A DNA stretch of 49,106 nt from positions 14,510 through 63,615 of the forward strand of contig NPFB01000062.1 of NCBI GenBank assembly GCA_014084085.1, in the 5' to 3' direction. A model generated the notes under the pieces. The model was given only the letters and a program-made list of their open reading frames with translations, did not search any database and was not told where the DNA came from. This DNA is from Hondaea fermentalgiana. Its lineage: Eukaryota; Sar; Bigyra; Thraustochytrida; Thraustochytriidae. Shown here in pieces: positions 16,700 through 26,282 of the stretch (positions within the stretch are counted from its first letter, which is position 1; every line of letters starts with the position of its first letter). The translations under genes were made by a program, and so were the position numbers.

Positions 16700-19600
16700 T
16701 TACGCTGTGCCGCAAACGTCGATGATGATTTCATCCGCGATTGCTGAGAGGCCTGCAGGCGATGCGCTGACCTGAAGGTCCTCCACTTTGTTCAAAGCAT
16801 TTGCTTTCACGCTTTTACCGACGGCGACAAACACCAAGTAAATATCGTCATCTGTACCAGATACCCCGTCGGGGCCCTTGCGTAAGTCGATCGCGGCCTT
16901 CTTTGCACATTTGAGGCCGTTGATACCATACCCAGCTTCTTTGCAGCCTCGGTTGAAGTTGGGATTACCATCCGTGATGAGGATGACCACGCGTCGGTCT
17001 AGGTTTTCGCGAACTGGTGTTTCTTCGAAGATGCCTTGGGCCGTGATCAAAGCATGGCCTGTGGCCGTAGCCTTATGCGTTGCTTCAGCTGCGTCCGCCG
17101 CATCTTGGAAGAGATCTTGGTCGGTTGCAATTGGCGATGTGAAGTCCCACAAGGTTGTGGCATAGCCAGAGTATTCCACCATGGCCAGCCGCGAGTCGTC
17201 CGAGGTCATGCCCAGCCTGAAAGCGCTGCCCAACTGTCGCACAAATTCTTTCACGTATTCCCACTCCGTTGCATCGATCGACCCAGAGCTGTCGACAACA
17301 AAGAGCACGTCGTTCACCTTGTGAGTACACTGCGCAACGTGCGCCAGCACAGAGAGCGTGGCTTCCGTCGTTGGCGCCGGAGTCGTGTCCAACTCGGCCT
17401 CGCAGCCGTCGATCAAGCCCGAAAAGTAGTCCGAGTTCCGGGCGACAGGAACACTAGTGATCTTGTGGCGAATATAGCACTTTGTGGACTTGAGTCGATA
17501 GACCCACCCTTCGCACTTGTTGGTATTCAGACACAATCTTGCGCAATCGAGAGCGGAGCTCTCTGTTGTTGCTGCTTGCAAGTTCTTGCCCTTGTACTCC
17601 AGAAACTGGTGCACACATGCCTCGGGCTCGGGACACTCGCGCGGACCGGAGATGCATCCATCGACATTCGCCAAACGTTTGTAAGGCTTCTTCTGGTCCT
17701 TGAGTGTGCATGCGAGCTTGGCGACCTCATATGTGTAGCCAGCGCAGCTCGAGTATTTGAGGCACCAGTCCCGACAATCCTCGATGCTCTCGACATTCTT
17801 CTTGACAACGATTGTCTTTCCAGCCTTGTACTGATCGCCGTCCACAAAGCAGTTCTCTTCTTCTTCGTCCTCCACGTTGCCGACCGGTGCGTTCGTGGGA
17901 AATGCCGTCGGTTGAGGCGTCGGATAATTTGTAGGCGCATCGGTCGGGAAGATCGTCGGCGCATTTGTCGGGAATGCAGTAGGAGAATCCGTCGGGGACG
18001 CGGTAGGCGAATTCGTCGGGAACGCAGTTGGCGAATCCGTCGGAAATGCGGTAGGAGAGTTCGTAGGCGCATCCGTCGGAAATGCAGTGGGAGAACTAGT
18101 CGGGTTTGCGGTAGGAGAATCGGTCGGCGCATCCGTCGGGAATGTAGTAGGAGACTCCGTCGGCGCATCGGTTGGGTACGCTGTAGGGGAGTTCGTCGGC
18201 GAAGTGGTCGGCATCTCCGTACAGATCCGGGTTCCCGAGGTCCAGCGCGTGTTGTCTGTCTCGACTCGACCTCCATCTTCCTTGAGAGCGCTCATCAAGT
18301 CACAAAGAGACTTTGCCCAGTCTGCAGTCTTTCCTTCTACAGCCTCACGAAAAGCCCAGTAGTTGCAGTCGTCATATTCGAGACACTTGGAGTGGCAGCG
18401 CTCCGGGGTGTCGATGTCTTCCTCGTCGAGGAAGCGGTCGAGTCTGTTTGCAAAGGTAGACCTGAATCGCATGCCGTTTTCGTAGCATGCCGAGGTGATC
18501 GCCACAGGATGAAACGTCGGCGAGTCGGTCGGCGACATGGTCGGGTACTCGGTCGGTGCGTTTGTCGGGTTCGGCGTCGGCATGTTGGTGCAAAGGCGCG
18601 GACCCGATGTGTACCTGTAGCCGACACTCGAGTCGCGACCACCGCTTGCCTGCAGCGCGCTCATCAGGGTGCACAACGACTTGTCGGAACTGGCGCTACC
18701 ACTCTTCTCCGCTCGAAATCTCCAGTAGTTGCACTCATCGTCCTTGACACACATGGCGTGGCATCTATCCGGCGTGTCCACCTCCTCGTCGTCCCAGAAG
18801 AAGTCAAGCGTATCATCGTCCGTTGCCCTAAATGCCATGCCATCCTCGTAGCATTCCGAAGTGATTTCCAACTCAACCGTCGGCGAGTCTGTCGGGAATG
18901 CCGTGGGACTTTCCGTCGGAAATGCCGTTGGTGCTGTGGTACAGACCTTGGGACCGCGTACAAAGTCGACGCTGCCGTCCGCAAAGGACTCTGGGGCGTT
19001 GATCAAAGCGTAAAGGTCGCAATCTTCGCTCACCGTATCGTATGACCAGTAGTTGCATGAATTTTCCGAGACACAGAGAGCATGGCATTGCGACGCGCTC
19101 TCCACGGGCCCAAACTCACCACATGGGGAGCCGATCCAGCGTCCCAGCGAGTAGCAACCTTCAAGCACATCAACTGGGGAAAGCGTTGGGTACGTCGTGG
19201 GCGAATCCGTCGGAGATGAAGTAGGTGCATCTGTTGGACTGTCCGTGGGGAAGCTGGTCGGAGAGTCTGTGGGGAATCGTGTAGGAGAGTCCGTGGGAAA
19301 GCTCGTCGGTGCGTCTGTTGGAGAAAGAGTTGGCGCGTTCGTTGGAGCGCTCGTCGGTGCATCTGTTGGAAAACTCGTGGGCGCGGCTGTCGGATACGCT
19401 GTCGGAGAATCCGTGGGAGAAGTCGTCGGCATCTCCGTACAGATTCTGGGTCCCGACGTCCAGCGCGTGTTGGTCGAAACCCTGCCATTGTTACTCTTGA
19501 GTTCGCTCATCAACATGCAAATAGACTTTGCAGCGTCTGAGGAGGATCCTTCCAAGGCTTCTCGGAAGGTCCAGTAATTGCAATCGCCATATTCGAGACA

Positions 19601-22600
19601 TTTGGAGTGGCATCGCTCAGGGGTATTGATGCCTGCAATGTCGACGAAGCTGTCAATCTCGTTTGCCGAGGTTGATTTGAATCGCATTCCGTTTTCGTAG
19701 CACACAGAGGTGATCTCCACCGGGCTCAAGGTCGGCGTATCTGTAGGGCTCGAGGTCGGGAAACGCGTCGGCGACTCTGTCGGGAAACGCGTCGGCGCGT
19801 CCGTAGGATAGCTCGTCGGCGCGTCCGAAGGATAGCTCGTCGGCGAATCCGTAGGAGCCGCCGTGGGGAACTCCGTGGGTGCCTCCGTGGGAAGAGACGT
19901 CGGAGACTCGGTGGGTGCGTCCGTCAGGATGCACCCAAAGTCAAAGCCAAATGTCATTGTGTTGTATGTCTGGCCGTCCCATACCCATACCGCATCTTCG
20001 TCCGTGTACTGTCCTTCCGTCAGGCCCCATTTCCCCCCGCCCATATCCGTGTATACGAGCGTTCCCAGAGTTCCAGACTTATCAAGGTTCACAAACCATG
20101 TGTACGGTGCCGGCGTCTCGTCTGCAACTAGGTCATGCGACGTCTTGATCGTGTGTCCACAGGCCTCCACCTCGCCAACAAAGCCGCCGACAACGCCAAT
20201 GTCAGTGCACTCGAACTCGAGTCGCGTCTCGGGTGTGATGTCAATCTCGGTCGTAAATGTTTCTCTCCAGTCTTCCAGGTCATAGTCACCGTCACGTGAA
20301 GAAGGCAGCTCGACGAGATCTTCACCGCCTTGGAGCTGATATTGTCGGAACTTGAGCTTGTTGTCGCATCGAACCGTGACTGTGGCCCTTGAACAAAGGC
20401 TGCAGCCGCGGTCCTCCGTGGGGCTCCACGTTGGCGAGCTAGTCGGGGCATCGGTCGGGGCGTCAGTCGGAGCTGGCGTGCAGACCTTGGGGCCGCGCAA
20501 CTGTGTACCGTCATCTTCGTCGCCCGCTGGACCATCAACAGTCTGATAGAGCCCACATGTCTTTTGATTGGCAAGATAAGCCCAGTAGTTGCAGTCTGGG
20601 GTCTCAACGCAAATCGCATGGCACTGCCCAGCATCGTCTACACTAGAGTCCACGTCGAGTGCGCTTCCAGACCAGCGTCCAAGTTCGTAGCAACTGTCGT
20701 GTGTATCGACTGGCGACAACGTAGGAGCAGTTGTTGGAGATGATGTGGGAGCCAAGGTCGTTGGTGCTTCCGTCGGTGAATCGGTCGGAGCCTGCGTGCA
20801 GGTCCTTGGCCCACGCACCAAGTCGAGGTTACCATCGCTGTTCGACCCATCGACCGAGCTGTACAGGACGCACTTTCCTTGGTTCGCCAGAAAAGACCAA
20901 AAATTGCACCCCGAATTCTCAACGCAACGAGAGTGACACTGACTTGCACTTCCAACATTGCTGAATTCTTCGAGAGACGTGCCCGTCCAGAGCCCGAATG
21001 TGTAACAGTCTTCGTAAGTGTCAATTGGCGAAAGTGTTGGAAACATTGTAGGAGACTCTGTCGGCGAGTTCGTTGGGGAGTCTGTCGGCGAGTCCGTCGG
21101 CGAGTCCGTCGGGGACTCCGTCGGCGAGTCCGTCGGCGAGTCCGTCGGCGAGTCCGTCGGGGACTCCGTTGGTGAGTCTGTCGGCGAGTCCGTAGGCGAG
21201 TTCGTTGGTGAGTTCGTCGGCGAGTTCGTCGGAGAGTTCGTAGGCGAGTTCGTAGGCGATTCCGTTGGAGCGTTTGTTGGCGTCTCCGTACAGATTCTCG
21301 TTCCCGAAGTCCAACGCAGGTTGGCCGTAGCTCCACCGCCATTGTCCTTGAGACTCTTCAACAGATTACAAAGAGATTCCGAATCAGATTCCTTGGGCTG
21401 AACATCACGAAAGGCCCAAAAGTTGCACCAGTCGTATTCGAGACACTTGGCGTGACAGCGCTCAGGGCTGTCAATGTCCGCATCGCCCTTCAAGGACAGG
21501 AGGTCGTCCTTGTCATTTGTTTTGAAGTGCATGCCAACTTGGTAGCATGACGAAGTCGTCTCCACAGGGCTCAAAGTTGGTGCGTCCGTTGGAGAGTTCG
21601 TTGGCGAGCCTGTAGGCGAGTCCGTAGGCGAGTTTGTGGAAACCACTTCCTCACTATCTGCCGGTGTCGTGCACCCGAGGTCAAAACCAAACGTCATTGT
21701 GTTGTATGTCTGGTCGTTCCAGACCCAAACCGCATCTTCGTCCGTGTATTGTCCTTCCGTCAGGCCCCATTGCCCCCCGCCCATATCCGTGTACACGAGC
21801 GTTCCCAGAGCTCCAGACTTATCAGGGTTCACAAACCATGTGAACGGTGCCGGCGTCTCGTCTGCGACCAGGTCATGCGACGTCTTGATCGTCTGCCCGC
21901 AGAATTCGATCTCACCAACAAAGCCACCGACAACGCCAATGTCAGTGCACTCGAACTCGAGTTGCGTCTCGGGTGTGATGTCAATCTCAGTCGTAAATGT
22001 TTCTCTCCAGTCTTCCAGGTCATAGTCACCGTCACGTGAAGAAGGCAGCTCGACGAGATCTTCACCGCCTTGAAGTTGATACTGTCGGAACTTGAGCTTG
22101 TTGTCGCAGCGTACCGTGATCTTGGCCGTCGTGCAGAGGTCACAGCCGCGGTCCTCCGTGGGACTCCACGTTGGCGAACCAGTGGGGGCACCAGTGGGAG
22201 CATCGGTGGGAGCCTCGGTAGTCGACGCCGAGCTGTCTTCCATGCACTTGGGGACGTTCAGTCCAAACGTCATCTTCGTCTTCGAAGTGTCTTTGTTCCA
22301 AACAAATGATGAATCGCTCCATGTCAGGCCCGTATACTTCAGGTCGGTCGTCGCGTCAGATGAACTGGGGTCAAGATACCATGAGCCAAAGCCAGGGCTC
22401 GAGGTCACCTCAATTGGATCGGAGATAAGATACTTCTCATCCTCGCAGCCAACAAATTTGCCGAAAAAGCCAGCGTACTCATCTGCTTTCGACTCACACG
22501 TAAAGGTCATCTTCGCGTCTTCGGAATCAAGGTCAATAGTAGCAATGTAGTAGTGGCCGAAGTTTCTGATATACTTTTTCTTCAAGCCCTTGTTATTCGT

Positions 22601-22909
22601 CGTCTTGCCGTCTACGTCCATCGTGTACTCCAAGTTATTGTTGGCCGAATTCTGACACGCCACATAGAGAGTTCCAGAAGAGCATTTGCATGAGCTAGAT
22701 GAACTCGACGAACTCCTTGTGCCATGCAGAAGCCTTCTCGTGTCGATGGTGTTGTCCGCGTGATCTTGGTTAAAATTCACAATGTACGTGTTAGCGTCGC
22801 TGTTATCAAAACTATTCAGAGCATCTGCATGGCCATCCTCTGCAGCTACAACATAGAAGAGGGCAATTAGCGCCACAAGGACTGCCGTGCAGACATCCTG
22901 TCTACGCAT
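16700..22909 (-). CDS. Giant secreted Apple-array/vWA protein B (2069 aa)
   Basis: Paralogue of the protein at 8844-15410, in the same orientation. The ORF stays open to 22981, but the ATG at 22909 is preferred because it places the signal peptide (core 8-22) at the N-terminus as in protein A. A variable propeptide ends in the same DNTIDTRRLLHGT block (RRLL 58-61) before a Ser run. Domain order is six-Cys domain (74-222, divergent), six-Cys domain (256-413), three Apple modules, six-Cys domain (836-993), six Apple modules, vWA (about 1867-2069). PT-rich linkers separate most modules. The two Apples before the vWA are joined directly. MIDAS is intact (DSSGS from D1873; D1980 of TDG). No anchor is seen at the C-terminus. 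Segments nearly identical to protein A alternate with more divergent ones, suggesting gene conversion. Confidence 0.92.
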   Translation of the reverse strand: MRRQDVCTAVLVALIALFYVVAAEDGHADALNSFDNSDANTYIVNFNQDHADNTIDTRRLLHGTRSSSSSSSSCKCSSGTLYVACQNSANNNLEYTMDVDGKTTNNKGLKKKYIRNFGHYYIATIDLDSEDAKMTFTCESKADEYAGFFGKFVGCEDEKYLISDPIEVTSSPGFGSWYLDPSSSDATTDLKYTGLTWSDSSFVWNKDTSKTKMTFGLNVPKCMEDSSASTTEAPTDAPTGAPTGSPTWSPTEDRGCDLCTTAKITVRCDNKLKFRQYQLQGGEDLVELPSSRDGDYDLEDWRETFTTEIDITPETQLEFECTDIGVVGGFVGEIEFCGQTIKTSHDLVADETPAPFTWFVNPDKSGALGTLVYTDMGGGQWGLTEGQYTDEDAVWVWNDQTYNTMTFGFDLGCTTPADSEEVVSTNSPTDSPTGSPTNSPTDAPTLSPVETTSSCYQVGMHFKTNDKDDLLSLKGDADIDSPERCHAKCLEYDWCNFWAFRDVQPKESDSESLCNLLKSLKDNGGGATANLRWTSGTRICTETPTNAPTESPTNSPTNSPTNSPTNSPTNSPTDSPTDSPTESPTDSPTDSPTDSPTESPTDSPTDSPTDSPTNSPTESPTMFPTLSPIDTYEDCYTFGLWTGTSLEEFSNVGSASQCHSRCVENSGCNFWSFLANQGKCVLYSSVDGSNSDGNLDLVRGPRTCTQAPTDSPTEAPTTLAPTSSPTTAPTLSPVDTHDSCYELGRWSGSALDVDSSVDDAGQCHAICVETPDCNYWAYLANQKTCGLYQTVDGPAGDEDDGTQLRGPKVCTPAPTDAPTDAPTSSPTWSPTEDRGCSLCSRATVTVRCDNKLKFRQYQLQGGEDLVELPSSRDGDYDLEDWRETFTTEIDITPETRLEFECTDIGVVGGFVGEVEACGHTIKTSHDLVADETPAPYTWFVNLDKSGTLGTLVYTDMGGGKWGLTEGQYTDEDAVWVWDGQTYNTMTFGFDFGCILTDAPTESPTSLPTEAPTEFPTAAPTDSPTSYPSDAPTSYPTDAPTRFPTESPTRFPTSSPTDTPTLSPVEITSVCYENGMRFKSTSANEIDSFVDIAGINTPERCHSKCLEYGDCNYWTFREALEGSSSDAAKSICMLMSELKSNNGRVSTNTRWTSGPRICTEMPTTSPTDSPTAYPTAAPTSFPTDAPTSAPTNAPTLSPTDAPTSFPTDSPTRFPTDSPTSFPTDSPTDAPTSSPTDSPTTYPTLSPVDVLEGCYSLGRWIGSPCGEFGPVESASQCHALCVSENSCNYWSYDTVSEDCDLYALINAPESFADGSVDFVRGPKVCTTAPTAFPTESPTAFPTDSPTVELEITSECYEDGMAFRATDDDTLDFFWDDEEVDTPDRCHAMCVKDDECNYWRFRAEKSGSASSDKSLCTLMSALQASGGRDSSVGYRYTSGPRLCTNMPTPNPTNAPTEYPTMSPTDSPTFHPVAITSACYENGMRFRSTFANRLDRFLDEEDIDTPERCHSKCLEYDDCNYWAFREAVEGKTADWAKSLCDLMSALKEDGGRVETDNTRWTSGTRICTEMPTTSPTNSPTAYPTDAPTESPTTFPTDAPTDSPTANPTSSPTAFPTDAPTNSPTAFPTDSPTAFPTNSPTASPTDSPTAFPTNAPTIFPTDAPTNYPTPQPTAFPTNAPVGNVEDEEEENCFVDGDQYKAGKTIVVKKNVESIEDCRDWCLKYSSCAGYTYEVAKLACTLKDQKKPYKRLANVDGCISGPRECPEPEACVHQFLEYKGKNLQAATTESSALDCARLCLNTNKCEGWVYRLKSTKCYIRHKITSVPVARNSDYFSGLIDGCEAELDTTPAPTTEATLSVLAHVAQCTHKVNDVLFVVDSSGSIDATEWEYVKEFVRQLGSAFRLGMTSDDSRLAMVEYSGYATTLWDFTSPIATDQDLFQDAADAAEATHKATATGHALITAQGIFEETPVRENLDRRVVILITDGNPNFNRGCKEAGYGINGLKCAKKAAIDLRKGPDGVSGTDDDIYLVFVAVGKSVKANALNKVEDLQVSASPAGLSAIADEIIIDVCGTA
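19931..20404 (-). repeat. Six-Cys domain, copy 2 of protein B
   Basis: Codes residues 836-993 (158 aa). The first segment (CSLCSRATVTVRC) has diverged from the other copies while the rest is nearly identical, consistent with partial conversion. Confidence 0.85.
21671..22144 (-). repeat. Six-Cys domain, copy 1 of protein B
   Basis: Codes residues 256-413 (158 aa). Almost identical to residues 270-427 of protein A at DNA level. Confidence 0.85.
22244..22690 (-). repeat. Six-Cys domain, divergent N-terminal copy of protein B
   Basis: Codes residues 74-222, from CKCSSG to the Cys after NVPK. Orthologous in position and sequence to 14727-15170 of protein A. Confidence 0.7.
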
Positions 22910-24319
22910 TTCCTTCTTTCTCGCTGTTGTGAATCTTTTGTTTGCAGCTCTGTTTCGGTTTTGCTTGGAGCAATAACTCACGTCCGAGAGCGCTTAGCAA
23001 CGATCTCTGCTTTTAACTTGTCATCGTTCAGCGCGGCAGACCAGATTTCATGCGATCCATGAAAGTTGGAAGATTGACTTTCCGCGCCTCGAACTAGAGC
23101 TGTCCATCTCTCAGGCCAGATTCGTGTCGACTCATCCGCGCTCCGAGCTGTGGCACCCCTAAGGCAGACCTCATAGAGTGTATCCACCTTCATCCGCGCT
23201 CCGCGCTCGCAGCATTATCCAGGTGCCAGGTGCAAGTCATATAACTCTACCCGCGCCTTGTATTCTTGGACTCTTCTGACAAGGCCAGTTCCATGCTATC
23301 GACTTCACCGCAGAACATCGTGCTACTGGCCACAACGGGCGAATTCCACGAATAGCTTCATTCCGCGCCCCAACGTTTATGGATTTCAAAGCATTTAATG
23401 AAAAGCCAAAGAATGGAGCAAGTCGACCTTCGTCCGCGCCTTCACCCCAAACTTCCGACAAAGCCAGCCTCCTGGTTTTTCCTGCTGGCCTCCGTCAAAA
23501 TGTGCACAACTCGACACGACGCGAGGCTCACAAAACATGGGTATTCCGCGCGTGCTGTGGATATAATATCCCGAGACCACCGATCTCCATCCGCGCCTAA
23601 ATTTGGAAGCCAACTTCGTGCTTGGCTTGCATTGCTTTGACTGGCTTTTATGCCAACGCCCGCGCCTCGGTCGAAGGCTTCTTCTGAAGGTGTTCGACCC
23701 CTTATATTTCAGCGTGCTTCCATTGAGTCAATTCGCGGCAATCGGAAGCAACGCATTGAAGTGCAAGGCCACGCCACCCCTTTCATCTCAATGACCCCGC
23801 CGCGCCATTCCGGCCGCGCTGGTTCCGACTCTTTATCATTCTCATGAGAACGCCAAGCCTTCGCACACGCTGTCTTGGTGCCGCTTTGAGCTATCCGTTG
23901 GCGAGTCCCGGCTTGCCAAATTATTATCCTTACATACCCCCCAACACGTGAAGAGACCCTCAACAGAATCAGCAAGAGGTGTGCGGTAAAGGGGTATTTA
24001 CGGAATATTGGCACTTCGATGCTCTTGTGCTGTAGTGTCGCGATCCTCCTGCAGCTCGGGCTGATCGAGCAAAGCTCTGAGGCAAGACGCGTCGAGCGCG
24101 TTTGGCCCACGCGACGGGTGGCAGCGTGGAGCGCTTGACCGTCTTGGCCTCGGGCTTCAGCTTGCGCTGAAAGCACGAGACACTGAAAGCACGAAACACA
24201 TCAGTGCCGTACAAACGTGCTTTCGAAGTCACAGACGCGAGGTTGCTTGCGAAGTGCTTCACGCTAGCGCAAGGGTGACCGCTTCGCTTCGACGATCGCT
24301 ATCGTTCGATACGGCAAGT
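22910..24319. promoter_or_regulatory. Divergent spacer between gene B and the SAM-domain gene
   Basis: 1,410 bases between two divergently oriented start codons, so it should contain both promoters. No gene is supported. A (T/C)CCGCGC(C/T) word recurs at least nine times between about 23080 and 23810, several copies at roughly 56-base intervals or multiples. A 16-base tandem duplication (CTGAAAGCACGAGACA and a variant) lies at 24167-24198. No TATA box was identified with confidence. Confidence 0.4.
24167..24198. repeat. 16-bp tandem duplication upstream of the SAM-domain gene
   Basis: CTGAAAGCACGAGACA followed directly by CTGAAAGCACGAAACA, differing at one base. It lies 122-153 bases upstream of the ATG at 24320. 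Confidence 0.85.
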
Positions 24320-25738
24320 ATGTCGAGCTCTTTCGCACCCTCGTATTGCACGCTGTCGAGCAAGCCCAGGCGCGCATCAACAGGCTCAGCAGGGCGGTCA
24401 ATCAAAGGCAAGACCTCGTCAAAATCACCGCTTCGCACAAGCCCAAGTCTCGTTGGCGTTGGTGGGTCTAGTCTCAGCAAGCGGAGCAGCAAAGTGCCTC
24501 GAGATAAGAATTTGTCATCATCATCTTCATCTTCCTCATCATCGACGGTAAGCCCATCCTCGGCGCGATCTTCGGCATCAACCGGAAGTACCGGACGCAA
24601 AAATGCTCTTTCGCGCAGAGACAGCCTCGACCTCAGCGAGCGTCGTGACAACGCGGATAAAGAAGAGCGAGAGCTTCGCATGCTTCTTGCAAAGTACGGT
24701 CGCTCTTCATCCCTTTCAGAAGAAAGAGAGGCCGACCCTGTGTCGAGCTCGCGCTTTGAGGACGAAGAGGAAAAGGACGCCGAAGAAAATTCTTTTCACG
24801 GCGAATCCGCGCTTTCCTTTGCCAAAAGGTCACGAGGCGTTGCCTCGTCAAAGCATGTCCGAGGCATTCTAAGCACCGCAAAGCCTCCTTTAGATCGCAA
24901 CCCCAACAATGGCCGTCGAAAGGTTACCTTCAACCGCATGGCGACCGTTCATCATATGCCGGGGCATGAGCAAATGGCTGCGCGCCGGTCGAGAAAGGGA
25001 CCTTGGGAGCCAGCTCCTGAGCACGATGAGCTCTGGGACGGGGATTTGCAAGAATTTCGACCTGTTCCTCTCACAAGCCGCGAGCTTAAAGACCTGCTGC
25101 AACGCCGTGATCGCGAAGCTTCCTTTGGGGCCGACGAGTTCTCAGCCTTTGGTATGAGCTACACATACCCGCCCGCGAGCTATGAATATTCGTCATATGC
25201 CGATGGTGATATGGATGAACTCGACTCCTATCTGAACGAGATGCCATTCTCGTCGTCCTACGATGCGTCACGTCTCTCTAACAGCGCAATCTCGCACGAT
25301 GCAGGCAGCGACCACGGCTGTTACGTTTGCCAAGCGCCTGTGGATTGGGCACCTCGCCATGTCAGTTCGTGGATCCGCGACCATGTGGCCGGCGGAGATT
25401 TTCTGTGCATGCACTTTGACGAACATTTTGTCGATGGGCCCATGCTTTTGCAAATGGAGGAACGTGATCTTCGTAACATTGGTATTAAGCGACGCGCCGA
25501 TCGTCTTGCCATCCTCTCAGCTACGAAAGAGGTACATCGCGGATCGCTGGCCAAACACACGTGCGCTTGCGCGGGTGCTTCTCCACACAAAACAAACAGC
25601 AACAATAGCAGCCATCATCAGGCCCCTTCGGGTCGGAGGGGGCTCACGGCAAATGGCAGCCCCAACAGCAGTCACGATGTCTTTGACCGCCACAGCCAGT
25701 TCCTCAAAGACTCTGAATCTTTTCTCAAATCATTCTAG
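24320..25738 (+). CDS. SAM-domain protein with PPP1R15-like PP1-docking segment (472 aa)
   Basis: Likely scaffold or phosphatase-targeting protein. The ORF is open upstream to a GTG at 24254, but the first ATG is at 24320; an upstream exon cannot be excluded. The N-terminal half is Ser-rich and disordered. Residues 201-204 (KVTF, preceded by two Arg) form a canonical RVxF protein phosphatase 1 docking motif. A TVHH segment follows (209-212), then RKGPWE at 225-230. RVxF, a V-x/VH segment and GPWE in this order, with 22 residues between KVTF and GPWE, resemble the core of PPP1R15 proteins. A C-terminal SAM domain (about 334-409) has W...VSSWI, VDGPMLLQM, RDLRNIGI and RADRLAIL. The tail is Asn/His/Ser-rich. 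The SAM domain probably mediates oligomerisation. The gene is convergent with the IQ protein gene. Confidence 0.85.
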   Translation: MSSSFAPSYCTLSSKPRRASTGSAGRSIKGKTSSKSPLRTSPSLVGVGGSSLSKRSSKVPRDKNLSSSSSSSSSSTVSPSSARSSASTGSTGRKNALSRRDSLDLSERRDNADKEERELRMLLAKYGRSSSLSEEREADPVSSSRFEDEEEKDAEENSFHGESALSFAKRSRGVASSKHVRGILSTAKPPLDRNPNNGRRKVTFNRMATVHHMPGHEQMAARRSRKGPWEPAPEHDELWDGDLQEFRPVPLTSRELKDLLQRRDREASFGADEFSAFGMSYTYPPASYEYSSYADGDMDELDSYLNEMPFSSSYDASRLSNSAISHDAGSDHGCYVCQAPVDWAPRHVSSWIRDHVAGGDFLCMHFDEHFVDGPMLLQMEERDLRNIGIKRRADRLAILSATKEVHRGSLAKHTCACAGASPHKTNSNNSSHHQAPSGRRGLTANGSPNSSHDVFDRHSQFLKDSESFLKSF

Positions 25739-26282
25739 GGAGCCTAGATTCATTACAAATATACAAACCTGTGCAAACAAAACAAATTCTCAAGTGCGGA
25801 ATCCTATGCAAGCGCGGAATCATATGCAAATGAGTCATGCAAGCTTAGCTTTACGTGTGCTGCCGGAAAGAGAAACCGTGTCTTATGATACATGCGTATG
25901 TATGTAAGCTATGTTCCCGATTCCTCTGACGCCAAAAGCAGGATTTCTCGAGGTTAAATTTCCGCGTAAAATTGCACCGATGCATGATTTTTTTTCAAAG
26001 CAAAACAAATCTTCTTGCGCGAGAGACCGTGACAACTTCGACTTTCAAGTCAACACAGATGCATTCACTGAGCCCTCCCACTGCATGAATGCCACGCCAA
26101 AATGATTTTGGCTATGGGCAACAGTACTTTTTTCCTTCGATGCAGAAAATCTTGCGAGGAGAGTCTCTCCTCACGATCTGATATGATTGCAGTGTGAAAC
26201 GATAAAAACCAAAATGCATTAGAACAGGAGTGTCATGGTGGCATGGATCATCGCAATTTCCCGACACCGTCTTTCTCTATCA
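25739..26282. other. Convergent 3' spacer
   Basis: 544 bases between two converging stop codons, more AT-rich than the surroundings, expected to hold both 3' untranslated regions. A 16-base near-repeat (GCGGAATCCTATGCAA at 25796-25811 and GCGGAATCATATGCAA at 25814-25829) is the only structure noticed. No gene seen. Confidence 0.6.

Noticed and set aside
17036..19045. 669 aa plus-strand ORF opposite gene B
   Set aside because: Arg-rich translation without family resemblance, fully antisense to the vWA, Apple and PT-coding region of gene B.
23685..23705. tRNA B-box-like word GTGTTCGACCCC
   Set aside because: No matching A box, acceptor or anticodon stem around it.
23972..24262. Minus-strand 97 aa ORF resembling a basic, mitochondrial-type small protein
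   Set aside because: Starts at GTG, lies in the divergent spacer across the 16-base duplication, and shows no family motif.
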